Assembly (NCBI GenBank): GCA_945831575.1
Contig: CAMACX010000017.1
Coordinates: 1 to 56,459, forward strand
Direction: 5' to 3'
From: an uncultured Mediterranea sp.
Lineage (GTDB): Bacteria > Bacteroidota > Bacteroidia > Bacteroidales > Bacteroidaceae
Length of the DNA: 56,459 bases
The position numbers and the translations under genes are program-made. The notes beneath the pieces are model-generated. The model worked only from the letters and a program-made list of their open reading frames with translations. It had not been told where the DNA came from and made no database searches. This document shows positions 8,566-17,795 of the stretch, piece by piece. Position 1 is the first letter of the stretch. Every line of letters begins with the position of its first letter.

Positions 8566-11500
8566 CTACTTGACGTCTTTTACGTAGCGAATCTTTTTCT
8601 CAGTTGTTTTACCAATGATATTGACCCACTCCTTCTTGAAGTTCCAGGTGTCGTCATCATTCGCTTTACCATCGCCGTATGTGAGCGAATGAGAGAAGTA
8701 GCTGCAACACAGTACTTGGTGGTCTCCAGTCCACCAGTCACTATCCTTGATATAGAGGGCCATCAAGGCGGCTTCGCGGACGTTGGGGATGCGGTAACCC
8801 TCCTGGGTAACGGGCGAGTTGCCGGCATCAAGCATGCTCTTGACGTTCTCGTAGGTGTAGGAACTCGTGCTCACATCGCCCGTGACAAACTTCTTGTAGA
8901 GGCGGCTCATCTCGTTGGTCTCGTCCGATGGCTCCAGCTCACGCGAGGTGTAGAAGCGGATGGACTTCTCGTTGATGTTGCTCAGGTCGAATGTATATAC
9001 CGCACTACTGCCTGAACCCTCTTGACTTACTTTGAACAGTTCATCGGGAATGTTGCTCTTATTCAGGATGGTGGTGGTCGTAGGGTCTGTCATGCCGAGG
9101 TTGCGCATACAGCGCATCGTGAGGATTGGTTGTTTGCCCCATGATGCGGTGTAACCACCTGTGGAAACACCTTCCTCAGCCCACATCCGGGTGGGGTAGT
9201 ACGTTCCTGTTCTTGCATCATAATATTGGGTGCTTGCAATGACGTGGCTACGCCATTTGTGGGAGCCATTGAAGCGATCGCTACTGTTATCCACAGTACC
9301 CTCTGCGTCGCGCACACTGGTGGGGTAGAGCTGGGCATCTTGGGCCAGACCCAGGTCGCCCATGAAGAGGCCCACGAGCTGGTCGGTCGAAGCGATGTAC
9401 CAGCGCATCTCTTCGGGGTCAATCTTGCCGTTGCCGTTGTTGTCGCGGTTGCGCATCAGCACGGAGTAGAGCATGGAGAGGTAATCCTTCCTGAGGAAGA
9501 TGATGCCGTTGTTGTCATAGTCGTTGTAGTCGTTGGGGCGTGCGTAATCCAGGTAGGTGTCCCAGGCGATGGAGGAGTCATAGCTGCTGCCATTGATCAG
9601 CCGGAGCAGACAGCAGGTGTTGTAGAGCCCGTTGTATTGGTCGTCGTTACCCCGGTTATTAGCGTAGGTGGCATTTGGGGTAATATCTCCTCCGCTAGCG
9701 AAGCTCTCCCCCGGATGGAAGAAGAGGTGGTAATCGAGCGTCTCATCGACCTGCTCGCAGCCCCAGGCGGTGGCCAGGGTGGGGTTGTTGATGTTGTAGG
9801 GGGTCTGGATGGAGCGTTGGCGCAGGGTGATGACGCTCCCTGTGGCGGTGCTCTCCCCATCGAGGCTGCGCTCGCTGTCGCAGAGGATGTGCATCATGCG
9901 GTTGGGCTGGTTGACAAACTCCTTCCAGAGTTCGGGCCGCTTCTCACCCGTGATGGGGTCCGCCTCGTAATAATATTCGTCGATATAGACCGTGCAGTAG
10001 ATGCGGTGGCGCTTGTACTTGGTGGGGTCGTCGGGGAACTTGGCTTTCAGGGCAGGGTCTTCTTCCTCGATGAACCGGTTGGGCTGACCGTTGTTGAGCT
10101 TGCGCGTCTCCTCCTTGATGAACTCGGTAAACTGGATGACATCCATCAGCCCGTCCTCGTGCGTGGGGTAGGTGTAGCTGTCGCCCGGGTAGGAGCGGTT
10201 GTTCTGCGAGTAGCAGCCGGTCGTGCCATCCACCTCATTGACCTGGAAGTGTACCCACTTATAGTCCATACCCGAGGGAATCTCGGTGTCGCCCACCTTC
10301 TCTGGCACGCCCTCCTTGCCGAAGGGGGTCTTGACATACCAGGTTACGGTCTCGGGCTTGATGTACTTGGCATCGAAGCAGAAGACGCGCTGGCCGTAGT
10401 GGGCATCAAAGGTGAAGATGCTCTCCTTGGCGATATAGACGTTGCCCGTGGCACCGGAGTTCTTCTCTTCCACCTTCGTGGGGTCATTCATTTGCGAGGA
10501 GGTCACCTCCGCCTCGATGTTGTTGAGTCCCTTGATGGTGATGGTGTAGGTGTAGGAGTGGTTGCGGAGGATGTCGTAGTCGTCTTTGTCGGAGGCAAAG
10601 TCGCCCAGATGGATGTAGTAGAGTACGTCGGCGCAGAGCTGCTGGGTCTTGGCCTCGTCGCTCACGTCCACGTCCATGATGACCTGTCCGCGTATCTCCA
10701 GGTAGGTGCCCTCCTCGGGGGCATACTCCCAGAGGCCGCTGGAGGTGTCGTAGGCACCGGTCGAGGCGCTCTTGATGCGGCGGTCGCGCAGATGGAAGTT
10801 ATTGCTTACGGTTAGCTTCTTGGCTTTGCTCTCCCGGTTCTCCATCATGTAGAAGGAGAAGCTGTTGACGGTGCTCTCCACTTGCGTCGGGGTGCCTTTG
10901 TTATCGTAGGTAAAGTTCTCCGTGCTCTGCCCTTCGAAGGTGAGTGTCTCGGTGTTGAAGTAGCCAGCGGCGTCGTAATCGTCGGTCTGTGGAACGACGT
11001 AGCACCCTTTGGGCACGTTGACCACGCGCCATGACTCGGGGACAAACTCTTTCAGGGTCTGTTTGGTCGTGATGCCCGATGCGTCGGTGCTGCTCAGTTC
11101 GTGTTTGGTAGCTACGCGTACCTTGACCGTAATCTTGGCATCGAGGCGTGTCAGCTGCACCGTGGCATCGCCGCCCTCTGTGGCGGTAATGGCTCCGTCG
11201 CTGCTGATGTCCACTCCGAGCCTTCCTTCCATGGGGAAGTAGCCATTGCGCGAGGTGATCTCTTGGTTGAGCTTGGCGGTCAGGTTCTGCAGGTCGCTCT
11301 CCGTGCGGATGAAGTTGAGGCTCTCGGGGGAGATGTTCACCATGTCGGCATCAATGTTGGCTATCATGTAGAGCTTGGCGTTGGTCACCTCAGGGGCAAA
11401 GATGCGTGCCGAGCCTTTGGTCTGGGTGATGAGGTTGTTGTCCAGGTTCTGCACCCACCAGCTGTCTTTCAGGGAGGTCTGCATCAAAGCCTCGGTGTCC

Positions 11501-11817
11501 TGGCGGCTGTCAGCATCGAAGTAGTGTACGTAGAGGCGGTTGCCCGAGGCGTCGAAGATAAAGAGGAAGAAGTTGGCTACGCGCGATTCGGGCACGATGT
11601 CGAGCGTGGCGCGTGTCGTGACCTTCACCTCCTGCCGTGCCGTGGAGCTGAAGCGCAGCGTGGCCCAGGTCTTGGGTCCTGTCTCAGAACTGTGGGCATC
11701 GCCGAATGTGTCGTCGCTGCAGGCCGTGCAGAGGCAGAGCAGCAGCATCCATGCCGCTGCCAGCAGGTGGGGGTATCTGGGTCCAGATGGTCTCATCATA
11801 TCGAAGGTTTTTGTCAT
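8566..11817 (-). CDS. DUF4906 fimbrial lipoprotein, probable tip adhesin
   Basis: A 1083-residue exported lipoprotein (signal peptide ending LLCLCTAC) and the last gene of the fimbrial operon. The N-terminal part is pilin-like: VANFFLFIFDASGNRLYV near residue 80, and ILRNHSYTYTITIKGLNNIEAEV near residue 430, which is a fimbrial-subunit-type strand pair. A long C-terminal half follows, with an EF-hand-like calcium loop DNNGNGKIDPEE at about residues 792-803, coded by 9409-9444. Large terminal proteins of Bacteroidales type V fimbrial operons are usually tip or accessory adhesins; this role is inferred from size, order and family. I chose the ATG at 11817, 14 bp after the upstream stop, over a TTG at 11829. 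Confidence 0.8.
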   Translation of the reverse strand: MTKTFDMMRPSGPRYPHLLAAAWMLLLCLCTACSDDTFGDAHSSETGPKTWATLRFSSTARQEVKVTTRATLDIVPESRVANFFLFIFDASGNRLYVHYFDADSRQDTEALMQTSLKDSWWVQNLDNNLITQTKGSARIFAPEVTNAKLYMIANIDADMVNISPESLNFIRTESDLQNLTAKLNQEITSRNGYFPMEGRLGVDISSDGAITATEGGDATVQLTRLDAKITVKVRVATKHELSSTDASGITTKQTLKEFVPESWRVVNVPKGCYVVPQTDDYDAAGYFNTETLTFEGQSTENFTYDNKGTPTQVESTVNSFSFYMMENRESKAKKLTVSNNFHLRDRRIKSASTGAYDTSSGLWEYAPEEGTYLEIRGQVIMDVDVSDEAKTQQLCADVLYYIHLGDFASDKDDYDILRNHSYTYTITIKGLNNIEAEVTSSQMNDPTKVEEKNSGATGNVYIAKESIFTFDAHYGQRVFCFDAKYIKPETVTWYVKTPFGKEGVPEKVGDTEIPSGMDYKWVHFQVNEVDGTTGCYSQNNRSYPGDSYTYPTHEDGLMDVIQFTEFIKEETRKLNNGQPNRFIEEEDPALKAKFPDDPTKYKRHRIYCTVYIDEYYYEADPITGEKRPELWKEFVNQPNRMMHILCDSERSLDGESTATGSVITLRQRSIQTPYNINNPTLATAWGCEQVDETLDYHLFFHPGESFASGGDITPNATYANNRGNDDQYNGLYNTCCLLRLINGSSYDSSIAWDTYLDYARPNDYNDYDNNGIIFLRKDYLSMLYSVLMRNRDNNGNGKIDPEEMRWYIASTDQLVGLFMGDLGLAQDAQLYPTSVRDAEGTVDNSSDRFNGSHKWRSHVIASTQYYDARTGTYYPTRMWAEEGVSTGGYTASWGKQPILTMRCMRNLGMTDPTTTTILNKSNIPDELFKVSQEGSGSSAVYTFDLSNINEKSIRFYTSRELEPSDETNEMSRLYKKFVTGDVSTSSYTYENVKSMLDAGNSPVTQEGYRIPNVREAALMALYIKDSDWWTGDHQVLCCSYFSHSLTYGDGKANDDDTWNFKKEWVNIIGKTTEKKIRYVKDVK

Positions 11818-11831
11818 AGGTGTTTCCAATA

Positions 11832-13619
11832 TTATTCGTAAGTAATCTCTTCGTTCTTGGTCGTCCAGGGATTGACTTCAAACTTGAACTTTCCCGAGTA
11901 TTCGTTGTAGGCTACGGTGACGAGTACGTTGATGAAGTCGTTGCGGTTGATTTGCGTCACGGGTGTCACCACCGCCGTCTGCGCGTCGATGGTCTTCAAC
12001 TCAATGTCGGCATCAAATTTCGGCTCGATGACTTTCTTCTTGATGGGGTAGAGGTGGAATTGTGATCCGGAACTAGTATCATGCCATCCGGCAACCATAT
12101 CTTGTTGACCCCCATAGACGTTGATGTAGTCACCTGAGGAATTATCTTTGTTGCCTACACTTGATTTCATGCAGAGCTTGCCGTTGTTTTCCGAAAAGGT
12201 GAAATAGGGACTCTTAGTGGCCAGGAGAGATATATTGACACTTCGCTGCGGTGTGCCGATGTATGGTTGTCCTCCCGTAGCGCTCTTGATGTAGAATCTG
12301 TAATTGTTCGCTTGGTACGCTTCCAGCTCCCAGACGTGCTTGAGATCTCCACCTCTGAAGGCCTCCACCACATCGGTGAGCTCCACATCTGCGCTCCCCA
12401 CGGTTGAACCGTTATTGATTAAATAACGATATTGGTTGTTCTGATTCTGCATGGCGTAATGGGTGATTCCGCTGTCCCATGCGCTCTTCAAGGCGGAGGT
12501 GGTGCCGATGGGGGTAGTGGTAACCAGTTCATACCCTTCCTTGGAGGGAGCGCCTACGTAGGCTACCTTCAGGCGATAGGTGTAGGTCTGGTTGGTGCTG
12601 TTTTTGCTCTCCAGCATGTAGCTGTCGAAGATGACGGCGCTCTGGTTGGCTCCGCTGCCGTTGCGCTTGGCGATGGTCTGGTTTGCTACAAATGGCTTGA
12701 TGGCCTCTGTGGAGGTGACCGTGGGGCTGCCGACAGACATTCCCGTGAAGCGGCTGTCGAGGTTGTCGGGGTTATAGAAGAGGTAAGCCTCTTGCTGGGC
12801 GAAGTAGTCGCAGAAGCTCAGCTCCTGGACCGTGAGGTCTTGCGAGTCGCTGTTGTTTTGCACCTCGATGCGGATGCGTGAGTAGGTGCGGAGCAGTTCG
12901 CCCGTCACTTCGTTGTTGCCGGGGTGGAGGTCAATGTGCTTGACCAGCACCAGCGGCTGCGGTTGCTGCGGGCAGATGTAGTCACCTCCTGCGGCAATCT
13001 TGTACTGGATAAAGTCGTTGTATGTGCTGGTAAAGTTGGCAATGCCGCCGCTTGCAGCTGCTGCATTAAAGGCGGTGGTGATCGTGCTTATCTTGGTCTG
13101 TAAATCCGTCAGCCCTGAATAGCTTTTGCTGCTCAGCGTCGTGGCTGAGTGATTGGCCACGGCCACCAGGGTGTAGCGCTCTCCCTTGAGGCGCTCCACC
13201 GAGCTATCTGCAGCGCCATGCAGCGGGTGCAGGTAATTGAAGCTGGCTACCGCTGCCGTGGTGCTGATGCTGTTCTCTCCCTCATCGGCTTTGGGGTCCT
13301 TTATTATGTCGCTGCTGCCAGCCACCAGGTTGCGATACCCCACCAGGGTACCGTCTTTGTCCATTAGGAAGAGGGTCACGTGGTAGAGCATTTGCCCATC
13401 TACGGCCTTCTGCCAATCGTCCCAGCCCGAGGGGTCGTCATCATCGGCGATGCCTCGGGTGTGGATGCTGATATGAGGTACGGAGAGGCTGACGGAGAGG
13501 TTGGCCCATTGCTCCTCTTCCTGTTGCTGGAGGGGCTGGTCGCTGCTGCAGGAGCTGAGCCACGGCAGGGCGGCGAGGAGGAGCAGCAGGGCGCTGAGGG
13601 GATGGTGAAGCATATTCAT
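11832..13619 (-). CDS. Fimbrial subunit-like lipoprotein (fimbrillin C-terminal type)
   Basis: A 595-residue exported lipoprotein; the signal peptide ends LPWLSSC. The order resembles other Bacteroidales fimbrial subunits: an N-terminal beta region with a candidate processing arginine (ISIHTRG), a long middle region, then INRNDFINVLVTVAY and FKFEVNPWT near the C terminus, the usual pattern preceding the donor strand in fimbrillins. The middle holds an unusual stretch at about residues 390-530 (TPQRSVNISLLATKSPYFTFSENNGKLCMKSS in pieces) that may be an inserted beta-trefoil-like or lectin-like domain; I could not assign it. It lies 20 bp after the upstream fimbrillin and 14 bp before the DUF4906 gene. 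Probably an accessory or stalk subunit. Confidence 0.7.
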   Translation of the reverse strand: MNMLHHPLSALLLLLAALPWLSSCSSDQPLQQQEEEQWANLSVSLSVPHISIHTRGIADDDDPSGWDDWQKAVDGQMLYHVTLFLMDKDGTLVGYRNLVAGSSDIIKDPKADEGENSISTTAAVASFNYLHPLHGAADSSVERLKGERYTLVAVANHSATTLSSKSYSGLTDLQTKISTITTAFNAAAASGGIANFTSTYNDFIQYKIAAGGDYICPQQPQPLVLVKHIDLHPGNNEVTGELLRTYSRIRIEVQNNSDSQDLTVQELSFCDYFAQQEAYLFYNPDNLDSRFTGMSVGSPTVTSTEAIKPFVANQTIAKRNGSGANQSAVIFDSYMLESKNSTNQTYTYRLKVAYVGAPSKEGYELVTTTPIGTTSALKSAWDSGITHYAMQNQNNQYRYLINNGSTVGSADVELTDVVEAFRGGDLKHVWELEAYQANNYRFYIKSATGGQPYIGTPQRSVNISLLATKSPYFTFSENNGKLCMKSSVGNKDNSSGDYINVYGGQQDMVAGWHDTSSGSQFHLYPIKKKVIEPKFDADIELKTIDAQTAVVTPVTQINRNDFINVLVTVAYNEYSGKFKFEVNPWTTKNEEITYE

Positions 13620-13639
13620 AGGTCACGGGGTGTTATTGT

Positions 13640-14860
13640 CTAGAATGAGATGTCGTACGACGAGTTGAGGCGGTTCCACGGCGCGATGCTGAGGGTGAGC
13701 TTCAGGTCGGTACGGCTGATGGTGATGGTATAGGTGTAGCGGTAACTGGGTATGAACAGCGTGCCGCTGGCGTTGGCTCCAGCCGCATCGGTGCCTGTCA
13801 CCTGGGGCAGCTGTACGCTATAGGCCACACTACCGCTTCGCCCGGTGGTGAAGTAGAGGCGCACGTTGCCCGTAGAGCTTTGCGGCGGGATCAGGAGCCA
13901 GCCGTCGTTCGTGGCATAGCCGGCACCCGTGGAGCTGTTGGCGGCATCGGTATAGGCTACGGCCTTCTCCGACTCATCGGCATCGCTCTGATTATCCTTC
14001 TTGAAGGGCAGTCCGCTGCCGTGTGCCCATTCGTAGAAGGGGACTCCCACACCGGGGGCGTAGGTGAGTCGCCAATCGAGCGCTTGGGGCGTGTTGGGCT
14101 TGCCACCGACATCGTCCGTGGGGTCCGTATCGCCATAGACCATCAGCCCCACGGTATGGAGGGCATTGGCCGCATCGTTGACCAGCCAGCAGGAGGTGAG
14201 CTGGTCGGTGTCGTCGTAGTCGTAGCTGAACTGAAAGCGAAAGCGCAGCGCCGACAGGGTATGGATGAATTGGAGCGGCACGGGTTCGGAGAGGTCATAG
14301 CTCTTGGTATCCACCGCGTTGTATGCCACCATCAGGTCCTGCTGCATGGTCTCGCAGTTGTAGTCAATCATGAAGAGGTCGGCATCCGAAGAGCTGACCA
14401 CCGCGCTGTTGAGGCTCTGCGGGTAGTAGGCCCGGAAGGTGTATTCGCCACCGATGGCCCAATAGAGGTCGGTGCCCTCATAGTTCCAGTGGCTATGGGG
14501 GTTGCCATCCGCTTTGTCGAAGAAGGAGAGCTTGGTATTGCCAAACACGTTCTTCGAGGTCTGCTCCGTGCCGCCTATGTTGATGGTATAGTCGGCCCAA
14601 ATGCCGATGCTCTGTCCGCCCGTGCTGCAAGCAGCCTTCAGGCCGGTGGCATCCCCAATCAGTCCACGTGTATTCCCTTTCATTCCCTCTACCGACTCCA
14701 CGTCCCATCGGATAGGTATATTGCTCAGAGGGGGTGTCTCGGGTAGAGGCTCTGCATCGTTGCCGTTGCAAGCAACCATGCACAGCACGACCCACCCACC
14801 TGTCCAGCGCCATGTCTTTCCAAGCAGACCACGCAGCGAAGAGAGAAGCATCTGTATCAT
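13640..14860 (-). CDS. Fimbrillin family protein (Mfa_like_1), second copy
   Basis: A 406-residue lipoprotein with a long N-terminal segment before the lipobox (VVLCMVAC). The mature part has the fimbrillin hallmarks: IGIWADYTINIGG, an aromatic YWAIGGEYTFRAYYPQS, the QFIHTLSALRFRFQF strand, the RYTYTITISRTDLKLT strand and the terminal APWNRLNSSYDISF. Type V fimbrillins are exported as lipoproteins, trimmed on the surface and polymerised by strand exchange. It follows another fimbrillin after a 96-bp spacer that holds a stable hairpin, so it may be expressed at a different level from that copy. Which of the two is the major shaft subunit cannot be decided from sequence alone. Confidence 0.85.
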   Translation of the reverse strand: MIQMLLSSLRGLLGKTWRWTGGWVVLCMVACNGNDAEPLPETPPLSNIPIRWDVESVEGMKGNTRGLIGDATGLKAACSTGGQSIGIWADYTINIGGTEQTSKNVFGNTKLSFFDKADGNPHSHWNYEGTDLYWAIGGEYTFRAYYPQSLNSAVVSSSDADLFMIDYNCETMQQDLMVAYNAVDTKSYDLSEPVPLQFIHTLSALRFRFQFSYDYDDTDQLTSCWLVNDAANALHTVGLMVYGDTDPTDDVGGKPNTPQALDWRLTYAPGVGVPFYEWAHGSGLPFKKDNQSDADESEKAVAYTDAANSSTGAGYATNDGWLLIPPQSSTGNVRLYFTTGRSGSVAYSVQLPQVTGTDAAGANASGTLFIPSYRYTYTITISRTDLKLTLSIAPWNRLNSSYDISF

Positions 14861-14898
14861 GTCGTCAAAGATTATGGTGTAAAAGCATTCAAGGGGGT

Positions 14899-14935
14899 AA
14901 CCCGCAGGGACGCTATCCAGCGGTCCCCACGGGTT
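14899..14935 (-). promoter_or_regulatory. Intercistronic stem-loop between the two fimbrillin genes
   Basis: AACCCG (14899-14904) pairs with CGGGTT (14930-14935), GGGAC (14907-14911) with GTCCC (14923-14927), and GCT with AGC inside. The only defects are a CA/CA internal loop and one bulge. No T run follows on the minus strand, so it looks like an mRNA-stabilising or processing stem rather than a terminator. Confidence 0.6.
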
Positions 14936-14956
14936 GAAAATGGTTTCTTTTAGATT

Positions 14957-16072
14957 TTAGATGTCTATTTCACTAGAATCATCTATCCAGTTCTCAACAG
15001 AAGGAGCAAAGTAAATCTTGTCCAAAGCGAAAATAATCGTATAGGTATAGCGCGTGCCAATTTCCCATTTTGGTGTAAGGCTCTTGATTCGAACCTCTGC
15101 TGATTGATTAATTTCAGCACTGTCCTTAGACTTTATTGTATAATTGACCGTAATAATTGCTTCATCACCCAATGTCTGAGGTAACAGTATTAGGTCGTTA
15201 GAAGTCTGATTTGATCCATCTGTAAGTTCTTGAGCAGTACCACCATTGTATAAGACTTGTTGAGTTTCTGTCGTTTTAGGATAAGCTCTATAAGCTGTCG
15301 ATATCTCATCTGTTTGATTGGTCCACTCAGGGGCTGCGTCGTATGAAGCTCCATCTGTAATAGTCTCTTTAAAATCACCCTTAGATTTTACTTTATTCAC
15401 CGTAATGCCAGTTAAAGTAATTATGGTATTCACATCATAATCTTCATACAGCTTGACCTTAAACTTGATGCTTGAAAGAGCATGATAGAACTTAATATCT
15501 ACACCATCATACATAGTGTTCGATCCAACTGTACTTGTTGTCTTGTTGTAAGCGCGATCGCTGTACATCAAGTCGTATTGATTGCTTGCCGTTCCATCTA
15601 CTGTAAATCCTGTAATGGTCAAGCCATTGGCTCCATAATTGAATGTGCCTGCTGCATCAGCTGGAGAATAGGCAGCAAAGGTCAAATAGCCATTCTTGGG
15701 CCAATAATAGTTTGTTTCAGGTGCCCATGCTCCATTACCTGGAGTAGTTCCATCATCAATTCCTGCGTCATATTTGACTTTAATGCCGGCTCCACCAGTA
15801 CTCATATACCATTTGGCACTGTTGCCAGTTGCATCCCACTTTGTATAGCTTTCCGGAGTCCAAACAGCATAGACACAGAATGCTTCATCGGTAGGATATG
15901 TCCCCACTATTTCGCCAGTATGTACTACCGCTTTGGTCTGCGAATACATTACTGGGGCATTGAAAGAAATCGCCTTCCCACTGGGGGTAGCGTCGATCGA
16001 CGGACTTTCGTCACTCACGCAACTTGCCAGCGCTACGCTCGACATGGCTGCCAAAAATAATAACTTCTTCAT
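14957..16072 (-). CDS. Fimbrillin family protein (Mfa_like_1), AT-rich first copy
   Basis: A 371-residue lipoprotein: MKKLLFLAAMSSVALASC is a clear lipoprotein signal. The mature part carries the fimbrillin pattern: FCVYAVWTPESYTKWD, NYYWPKNGYLTFAAYSP, DIKFYHALSSIKFKVKLYED, RYTYTIIFALDKIYF and a C-terminal VENWIDDSSEIDI. It is the best candidate for the major shaft subunit, because it is the first fimbrillin and a stable hairpin follows its stop. The first 35 or so codons use the GC-rich style of the neighbours, but the rest is distinctly AT-rich (many ATA, TTA, AAA and GTA codons). This suggests that the surface-exposed part was exchanged by recombination while the signal sequence stayed. 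Confidence 0.85.
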   Translation of the reverse strand: MKKLLFLAAMSSVALASCVSDESPSIDATPSGKAISFNAPVMYSQTKAVVHTGEIVGTYPTDEAFCVYAVWTPESYTKWDATGNSAKWYMSTGGAGIKVKYDAGIDDGTTPGNGAWAPETNYYWPKNGYLTFAAYSPADAAGTFNYGANGLTITGFTVDGTASNQYDLMYSDRAYNKTTSTVGSNTMYDGVDIKFYHALSSIKFKVKLYEDYDVNTIITLTGITVNKVKSKGDFKETITDGASYDAAPEWTNQTDEISTAYRAYPKTTETQQVLYNGGTAQELTDGSNQTSNDLILLPQTLGDEAIITVNYTIKSKDSAEINQSAEVRIKSLTPKWEIGTRYTYTIIFALDKIYFAPSVENWIDDSSEIDI

Positions 16073-16136
16073 ACGTTTTTTGTTTTGATTGGTAAAACAT
16101 TATTTTAATTGTAATCTTTTTGTTCTTTCAATGCGA

Positions 16137-17222
16137 TCAGATGGGTATTTCGCTGTTGATGTCCTCCCATTCACCGACGTCGGGCGTGAAGCCGCCTCCG
16201 TCGTCCATGGCCGGCGGTGGGGTGATGACAATCTCGCGGTCCAGGATGATCCATTGCTGGTCCTTGACCTGGGGCGTGTCAAACATCGGGGTGATATCCA
16301 TCGTCTCCACCTGCGAACTGCCGTCGGGCTTGATGAACTCAAACGTAATCTGCAGGTGGGTGTATTCGGCGGGCAATTTGCCAAAGGTGTTGAATGTGCT
16401 GTAGATGATGGCTGTGCGGCCTTCGCCTGCCTCGTGGCCCTCTGAGGCCTCTGTGCGCGTCTGCGGCTCGTCGTCGTACTCCACGGAGAGCATGTTGAAG
16501 AAGATGGCCACGGGGTCGTCGGCATGCATCGTGCGGCTGGTCACGCCCTTCGAACCGGCCAGGCCCGTGAGCAGCGAAGCCGAGGAGTTGACGTACTCGA
16601 TGCCCCGCACGCGCACCTGCATGTAGTAGCTATAGACGATGGATTCGGCCCGCAGCCAGTGGCCATCCGCCTGGCGCACGGTGTCCATGCGGTCCAGGTA
16701 GGGGAGGGTCAGCCCTTGGCGCGTGGAGACAAAGAGGTGGTCGGGCTCATAGACCAGCTTCTCTTCCTGCGCGATGGCACGCACCCCGGGCATCGAGGCG
16801 TAGTAGTAGGAGGCCACGGGGTTGGTGTAGGCCGTCGCGTCGGGGTAGGAGCCTTCGTGGGCTATCACCGTCGATTCGGTGCTAAAGTTGTAGATCATCA
16901 GCTCATACTGTCCCGGTTCGGCGGTGATGTAGCCGTCGAGGTAGAAGCCTTGCTCGTCGCTCCCCGTGTGCTGCAGGTAGGCATCCGTCACCACCTGCCC
17001 CGTGCCCGCCTGGCAGAGGGCCACACGCATCACCTTGGGGCGCTCGAAGGTGGGGTGCCACAGGGCGTTGTTGTAGAAGCCGAAGGTGACGTTGCGCAGG
17101 GACTCGTCGATATAGACCCGCACGTAGTGTACGTTGTTGAGGTCCACGAGCGGTCGGTGCTCGCAGCCCGTGAGCAGGAGCAGCAAGGCGGTGCACAGCA
17201 GACAGCAGAAACGGCCCTTCAT
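16137..17222 (-). CDS. DUF5119 fimbrial lipoprotein, probable anchor subunit
   Basis: A 361-residue lipoprotein (signal ending LLLLLTGC). The block CEHRPLVDLNNVHYVRVYIDE, read in two parts, with later GQYELMIYNFSTESTVI and YEPDHLFVS, is diagnostic of DUF5119, a family found at the start of Bacteroidales fimbrial operons in the position of Mfa2/FimB-type anchors. The start codon overlaps the DUF3575 stop by four bases (ATGA), implying translational coupling. Next comes the AT-rich fimbrillin after 64 bp. The anchor role is inferred from family and order. Confidence 0.8.
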   Translation of the reverse strand: MKGRFCCLLCTALLLLLTGCEHRPLVDLNNVHYVRVYIDESLRNVTFGFYNNALWHPTFERPKVMRVALCQAGTGQVVTDAYLQHTGSDEQGFYLDGYITAEPGQYELMIYNFSTESTVIAHEGSYPDATAYTNPVASYYYASMPGVRAIAQEEKLVYEPDHLFVSTRQGLTLPYLDRMDTVRQADGHWLRAESIVYSYYMQVRVRGIEYVNSSASLLTGLAGSKGVTSRTMHADDPVAIFFNMLSVEYDDEPQTRTEASEGHEAGEGRTAIIYSTFNTFGKLPAEYTHLQITFEFIKPDGSSQVETMDITPMFDTPQVKDQQWIILDREIVITPPPAMDDGGGFTPDVGEWEDINSEIPI

Positions 17223-17788
17223 AGCACACCTCCTTTCTTCCTGGTCTTCACCAGGATGGGCAGCACGAGCGCCACCTCCGCCTTGGTGGGGCCCACGTAG
17301 TGCCAGGTGCCCGTCTTGTTGCGGTCGCGTATCAGCAGCTCGTAGTCTTCGGTGGGGAAGTAGTGGCGGTAGGGGATGGAGGCGTAGCCCACGGAGAGGG
17401 AAAGCTCCAGGTTGAGCCGCCGTCCGATGGGCATGGCGTAGCCGTAGGTCAGGCCTGCGCTCCAGAACTCCCCCTGGTAGCAGTAGCGGCGCTTGCGCTC
17501 AAAGTCCCATTTGCCCCCTTGGCCGTAGAGGCCGAGGAAGTGGCCCATCAGCTTGTCGCGCTTCACGTGCTTCGGGTCGGCGGGCCTCGGCATGGGGCGG
17601 AACCACCAGCGTGCCTCGCCGCCGATGCCCAGGAAGCGCATACAGTACTTGTTGTTGTTTTGTCCGCCACGCCACCAGGGGAACTGGTGGTAATAGAGCA
17701 GGGAGAAACGTTGGCTGAAGGGGACCTCGATGGCAAAGTTGAGCCACGTGATGGCATCGTAGAGCAGGTTGCTCTTGATGGCCACCAC
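17219..17788 (-). CDS. DUF3575 outer-membrane protein (possibly half of a fusion)
   Basis: A 189-residue protein with the DUF3575 signature KSNLLYDAITWLNFAIEVPF at its N terminus and later GEARWWF, GLYGQGGKWDF and GEFWSAGLTYGYAMPI, a small beta-barrel-like family in fimbrial operons. As annotated it starts at GTG 17788, behind GAGGA, and has no signal peptide. That is odd for an outer-membrane protein. The frame is open further upstream (PSAYYIEDRHT before the GTG) as far as the nine-C tract at 17829-17837. Loss of one C there would join it to the OmpA-like protein, which does have a signal peptide. So this may be the C-terminal half of one gene split by a slipped tract. Confidence 0.75.
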   Translation of the reverse strand: MVAIKSNLLYDAITWLNFAIEVPFSQRFSLLYYHQFPWWRGGQNNNKYCMRFLGIGGEARWWFRPMPRPADPKHVKRDKLMGHFLGLYGQGGKWDFERKRRYCYQGEFWSAGLTYGYAMPIGRRLNLELSLSVGYASIPYRHYFPTEDYELLIRDRNKTGTWHYVGPTKAEVALVLPILVKTRKKGGVL

Positions 17789-17795
17789 GGTGTGT

